From Clostridium_AT radicumherbarum (GTDB taxonomy: Bacteria; Bacillota; Clostridia; Clostridiales; Clostridiaceae), in assembly GCF_045310525.1 (NCBI RefSeq), contig NZ_JBJHZY010000003.1, positions 310,001-374,000 of the forward strand: DNA of 64,000 nt, given 5' to 3'. This document shows, piece by piece, positions 61,414 through 64,000 of this stretch (position 1 is its first letter; each line of letters starts with the position of its first letter). The notes below the pieces were generated by a model. The model was not told the DNA's origin. It saw nothing but the letters and a program-made list of their open reading frames with translations, and searched no databases. The position numbers and the translations under genes were made by a program.

Positions 61414-62373
61414 ATGATAACCCATGGAAAAGGTATAAAAATTTTTACAGGTAATTCTCATCCAAAGCTAGCAAAAGAAATAGCTGATTTATTGGGTGCA
61501 CCTGTAGGAGCATCAAAGGTTGGTACTTTTAGTGATGGAGAAATTTCTGTTGATATTAACGAAACTGTAAGAGGTGCTGATATTTTTGTTATTCAATCAA
61601 CAAACGCTCCAGTAAATGATAATTTAATGGAATTATTAATTATGATAGATGCATTTAAAAGAGCATCTGCAGGAAGAATTACCGCTGTTATTCCATACTA
61701 TGGTTATGCTAGACAGGATAGAAAAGCTAAGGCAAGAGATCCAATTACTGCAAAGCTAGTAGCTGATTTATTAACCGCAGCAGGTGCAAATAGAATACTG
61801 ACTATGGATTTACATGCGCCTCAAATTCAAGGCTATTTTAATATCCCGGTAGACCATCTTTTAGGAGCACCAATACTTGCAAAATATTTTATTAGTAAAG
61901 GCTTTGCTGATAGAGACGATGTTGTTGTTGTATCTCCAGATTTAGGCAGTGTAACAAGAGCTAGAAATTTTGCAGATAAACTTCATGCTCCAATAGCTAT
62001 AATTGACAAGAGAAGGCCGAAGGCTAATGTTTCCGAAATTATGAATGTAATTGGAGATATACAGGATAAAAATGTTATCCTTATAGACGATGTTATTGAT
62101 ACTGCTGGAACAATTTGTAATGCTGCAAATGCACTAAAGGATATGGGAGCTAAGGAAGTTTATGCCTGCTGTACACATTCAGTTCTGTCAGGTCCTGCAA
62201 TAGAGAGAATAGAAGCTTCTGCAATAAAAGAACTTACAATGCTTAATACTAATGATTTACCTCAACACAGAATGTTATCAAAGTTTAATATACTTTCAGT
62301 TGGTCCAGTCTTTGCTGAAGCAATAAAAAGAATTTATGAAGATATGCCAGTAAGCAAGCTTTTCGAAGAATAA
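61414..62373 (+). CDS. prs: Ribose-phosphate pyrophosphokinase (PRPP synthetase)
   Basis: The 319-residue class I enzyme makes PRPP from ribose-5-phosphate and ATP. It has KIFTGNSHPKLAKEI, GTFSDGEISV, the flexible-loop motif YYGYARQDRKAKARDPI, MDLHAPQIQGYF (metal site) and the PRPP motif VILIDDVIDTAGTI. ATG 61414 has GAGGAGG 6 nt upstream. It starts 56 nt after glmU and closes the block that includes purR. Confidence 0.96.
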   Translation: MITHGKGIKIFTGNSHPKLAKEIADLLGAPVGASKVGTFSDGEISVDINETVRGADIFVIQSTNAPVNDNLMELLIMIDAFKRASAGRITAVIPYYGYARQDRKAKARDPITAKLVADLLTAAGANRILTMDLHAPQIQGYFNIPVDHLLGAPILAKYFISKGFADRDDVVVVSPDLGSVTRARNFADKLHAPIAIIDKRRPKANVSEIMNVIGDIQDKNVILIDDVIDTAGTICNAANALKDMGAKEVYACCTHSVLSGPAIERIEASAIKELTMLNTNDLPQHRMLSKFNILSVGPVFAEAIKRIYEDMPVSKLFEE

Positions 62374-62432
62374 GCTGCAGCTTGAATAGTTTAACTTATT
62401 TAATTACAAATTATTTATAATGATTAATAAAT

Positions 62433-62538
62433 GAAGAATGATGAATTATAATGGAATTATTCTGATAGTAGAAGTAATTTCATAAATGCTGATCTCTCTG
62501 TGAAAGGCATCAATAATTTATCATTCTTTATTTTTTTA
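62433..62538 (+). other. Three-way-junction-like structure with T tract after prs
   Basis: In the 424-nt gap 62374-62797, AAGAATGATGAATTAT (62434-62449) pairs with ATAATTTATCATTCTT (62513-62528) and encloses two smaller stems: GGAATTATTC with GAAGTAATTTC, and ATGC with GCAT. Seven T follow at 62531. It may be an elaborate terminator of prs or a structured RNA. The stretch 62540-62690 holds only AT-rich sequence. Confidence 0.55.
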
Positions 62539-62696
62539 CTTCTTATTTATTTCTTATTAGTAAATTATTTGTAACTTTTTAAAATATACTATAAATTGTT
62601 ATCTGATTTGTGATAAATTATATGTATGATTAATGAGAAACTAGTGAGACATAATAATATATATTTAAGAAAATAAGAGGCACATTAAAAGAGTAT

Positions 62697-62790
62697 AGGA
62701 GACGTAATGGTTAAAATCATTACGTACTACAGAGAATAACAGGAGGCGTAATGATTAATAATCATTACGTACCCCAGAGGAATAACAGGA
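62697..62790 (+). repeat. Family A hairpin repeats, two tandem copies
   Basis: Copy 1: AGGAG, ACGTAATG (62702-62709), loop, CATTACGT (62718-62725), ACAGAGAATAACAGGAGG. Copy 2: the same AGGAGGC, CGTAATGAT (62747-62755), loop TAATA, ATCATTACG (62761-62769), CAGAGGAATAACAGGAGG. The end of copy 2 is the response-regulator ribosome binding site. Confidence 0.78.
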
Positions 62791-62797
62791 GGGTATT

Positions 62798-63484
62798 ATG
62801 GAAGGAACAATTGGTAAAGTTTTAATAGTTGATGATGATGAAAACATATGTGAAGTAATTAAGATGTACTTAGAAAGTGCAGGATATTCTACAAGACTTT
62901 GTCATGATGGAAAGGATGCTTTAGAGGCGTTTTCAGAATATAGACCAGATTTAGTGCTTTTAGATATTATGCTTCCACATATTGATGGAATAGATGTTTT
63001 AAAGTGGATTAGAAAAGAAAATGAAACGCCAGTAGTAATGCTTACAGCTAAAGGAGAAACCTTTGACAAGGTATTAGGACTTGAACTTGGTGCTGATGAT
63101 TATATAGTAAAGCCCTTTGAACCAAAGGAACTCCTTGCTAGAGTGAAGGCAGTACTTAGAAGATATAATGTGGAAAGTGTGAACAAAGAGGTCATAAGTT
63201 TTGATGATTTAGTTATCGATATAAATTCCTATACGGTAATATATAATGGGCAGGAAATCAAAATGCCTCCAAAGGAATTTGAACTTTTATATTATCTTTC
63301 CAATAATAAAAATAGAGTATTTACTAGGGAACAGCTTCTATGCGAGGTTTGGGGCTATGATTATCCTGGTGATTCAAGAACTGTAGATGTACATGTTAAA
63401 AGATTAAGAGAAAAAATACCTGGAGGAACTAATTGGCAGATAGAAACTGTCTGGGGAGTAGGATATAAATTTGAGGTGAAATAG
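62798..63484 (+). CDS. OmpR-family response regulator
   Basis: The 228-residue protein has a receiver domain (VDDDENICE pocket, phosphoacceptor Asp56 in LVLLDIMLP, Lys in YIVKPFEPKE) and a C-terminal winged helix (about 130-228) with RTVDVHVKRLREK. It binds DNA as a dimer when phosphorylated, and the kinase gene starts immediately after its stop. Translation uses AGGAGGG supplied by the family A repeat. The regulon is unknown. Confidence 0.94.
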   Translation: MEGTIGKVLIVDDDENICEVIKMYLESAGYSTRLCHDGKDALEAFSEYRPDLVLLDIMLPHIDGIDVLKWIRKENETPVVMLTAKGETFDKVLGLELGADDYIVKPFEPKELLARVKAVLRRYNVESVNKEVISFDDLVIDINSYTVIYNGQEIKMPPKEFELLYYLSNNKNRVFTREQLLCEVWGYDYPGDSRTVDVHVKRLREKIPGGTNWQIETVWGVGYKFEVK

Positions 63485-64000
63485 ATGAGGCTTAAGTTAA
63501 GAAAAGGTTTATTTTCTAAAATGATAGCTACATATTTTTTGATTGTAGCAATTAGCTTCATTATAATAGCTACCTTTTTATCAGTATGGTTTCAAAATTA
63601 TTATTTTTCTCAAAGAAGACATCAGCTTCAAAAGGAATCCTTATTAATAAAAGATATTGCAATTGACCATATGAAATATACAAATATATATTCGGTAGAT
63701 GAAAGAAAGCAAGCTTTAAAATTTTTAAGCAGTTATTCTAGTGCCGATATATGGCTTGTTGATGGTATTGGATCTGTTTATTCTGTATCTGATGATAAAT
63801 TTGATAGTTTAATAGGGACACAGGTTCTTTCCAGCGGTCTTGATGAATTAAGAGCGGGAAAGGTCTATGAAAGACAAGGTACCTTTGAAAATATAATATC
63901 AAATCAATCTCATATTTATGCCATACCTGTTCTGGACGAGAATAACGCCTTTTGCGGGGCCATTGTTATGATAACGCCCCTTAGTGAGATAAATGGACCA
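63485..64000 (+). CDS. Sensor histidine kinase, N-terminal part (3' end outside window)
   Basis: An ATG directly follows the response-regulator stop (no gap) with GAGGTGAA upstream. The 172 codons seen have a membrane helix at about 15-37 (FLIVAISFIIIATFLSVW) and an extracellular sensor region to the window edge, with a beta-rich PAS/CHASE-like pattern (ADIWLVDGIGSVYSVSDD, YAIPVLDENNAFCGAIVMITP). The kinase core lies past the window. It pairs with the preceding OmpR-type regulator. Confidence 0.85.
   Translation, partial: MRLKLRKGLFSKMIATYFLIVAISFIIIATFLSVWFQNYYFSQRRHQLQKESLLIKDIAIDHMKYTNIYSVDERKQALKFLSSYSSADIWLVDGIGSVYSVSDDKFDSLIGTQVLSSGLDELRAGKVYERQGTFENIISNQSHIYAIPVLDENNAFCGAIVMITPLSEINGP

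Noticed and set aside
1..64000. CRISPR array, prophage or insertion sequence
   Set aside because: No regularly spaced direct repeats, integrase, transposase or phage structural genes occur; the short repeats found are single or tandem pairs at gene borders.

Overview
The window is low-GC, AT-rich DNA with a dense gene layout, strong AGGAGG ribosome binding sites and frequent TTG/GTG starts. It carries spoVG behind a sigma-H-like promoter, a purR-spoVG-glmU-prs block, an arginine deiminase operon and many clostridial-type hypothetical proteins. This points to a spore-forming anaerobic Firmicute of the genus Clostridium (sensu stricto); I do not name a species. It reads as chromosomal core sequence. 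I see no phage, insertion sequence, CRISPR array or plasmid gene.

Layout. 1-1831 (minus): an ABC exporter cut by the window edge, preceded by a promoter, a 54-residue ORF and two terminator-like hairpins, which looks like an attenuation leader. 1975-5540: TPP riboswitch, terminator and the thiamine salvage operon thiD-cytX-thiM-thiE. 5608-11931: small membrane proteins, a DUF421 protein, a DUF4349 lipoprotein, a 3-methyladenine DNA glycosylase, an AI-2E-family permease, an HI0933-like flavoprotein and a CoA-binding protein. 12041-12740: seven tRNA genes, formed by tandem duplication of Glu-Val-Asp around one Thr. 12874-20493: dnaD-dnaI, an M23 peptidase, a 188-bp palindrome, ferritin, a subtilisin-like protease and a PspA-centred operon. 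20860-23367: DUF1836 regulator, sulfurtransferase and YhaM-like nuclease.

23693-32037 is a minus-strand run: U32 protein, class III aminotransferase, UbiD-family decarboxylase, UbiA-family prenyltransferase and a three-gene ABC importer. It suggests a quinone-like or other prenylated-aromatic pathway. 32219-37675 holds a trans-sulfuration enzyme, a HesB-like gene with an in-frame TGA where homologues have cysteine (probable selenoprotein, absent from simple ORF calling), and arcC-arcA-argF. 37766-46980 holds a chemoreceptor, a DUF3052-like protein, an amino-acid permease, RidA, a tandem-GGDEF protein, hisS and a PHP phosphatase. 47082-56279 holds small hypothetical proteins, a DUF2161 protein, a phosphoglycerate-mutase-like phosphatase, DUF441, an NlpC/P60 hydrolase and a response regulator/histidine kinase pair divergent from a KimA-type potassium importer. 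56292-64000 holds a HAD phosphatase, murC, purR, spoVG, glmU, prs and a second two-component system cut by the window end.

Beyond genes, the notable signal is two families of short intergenic repeats flanked by Shine-Dalgarno-like AGGAGG sequences. Their stems differ in sequence between copies but stay base-paired while loops and flanks are conserved. Family A has five copies (25192-25290, 59930-59980, 62697-62790). Family B has three fuller copies plus one degenerate copy (19894-19918, 26252-26324, 52110-52242). With the probable HesB selenoprotein and the leader-peptide attenuator, these are the items most worth checking.
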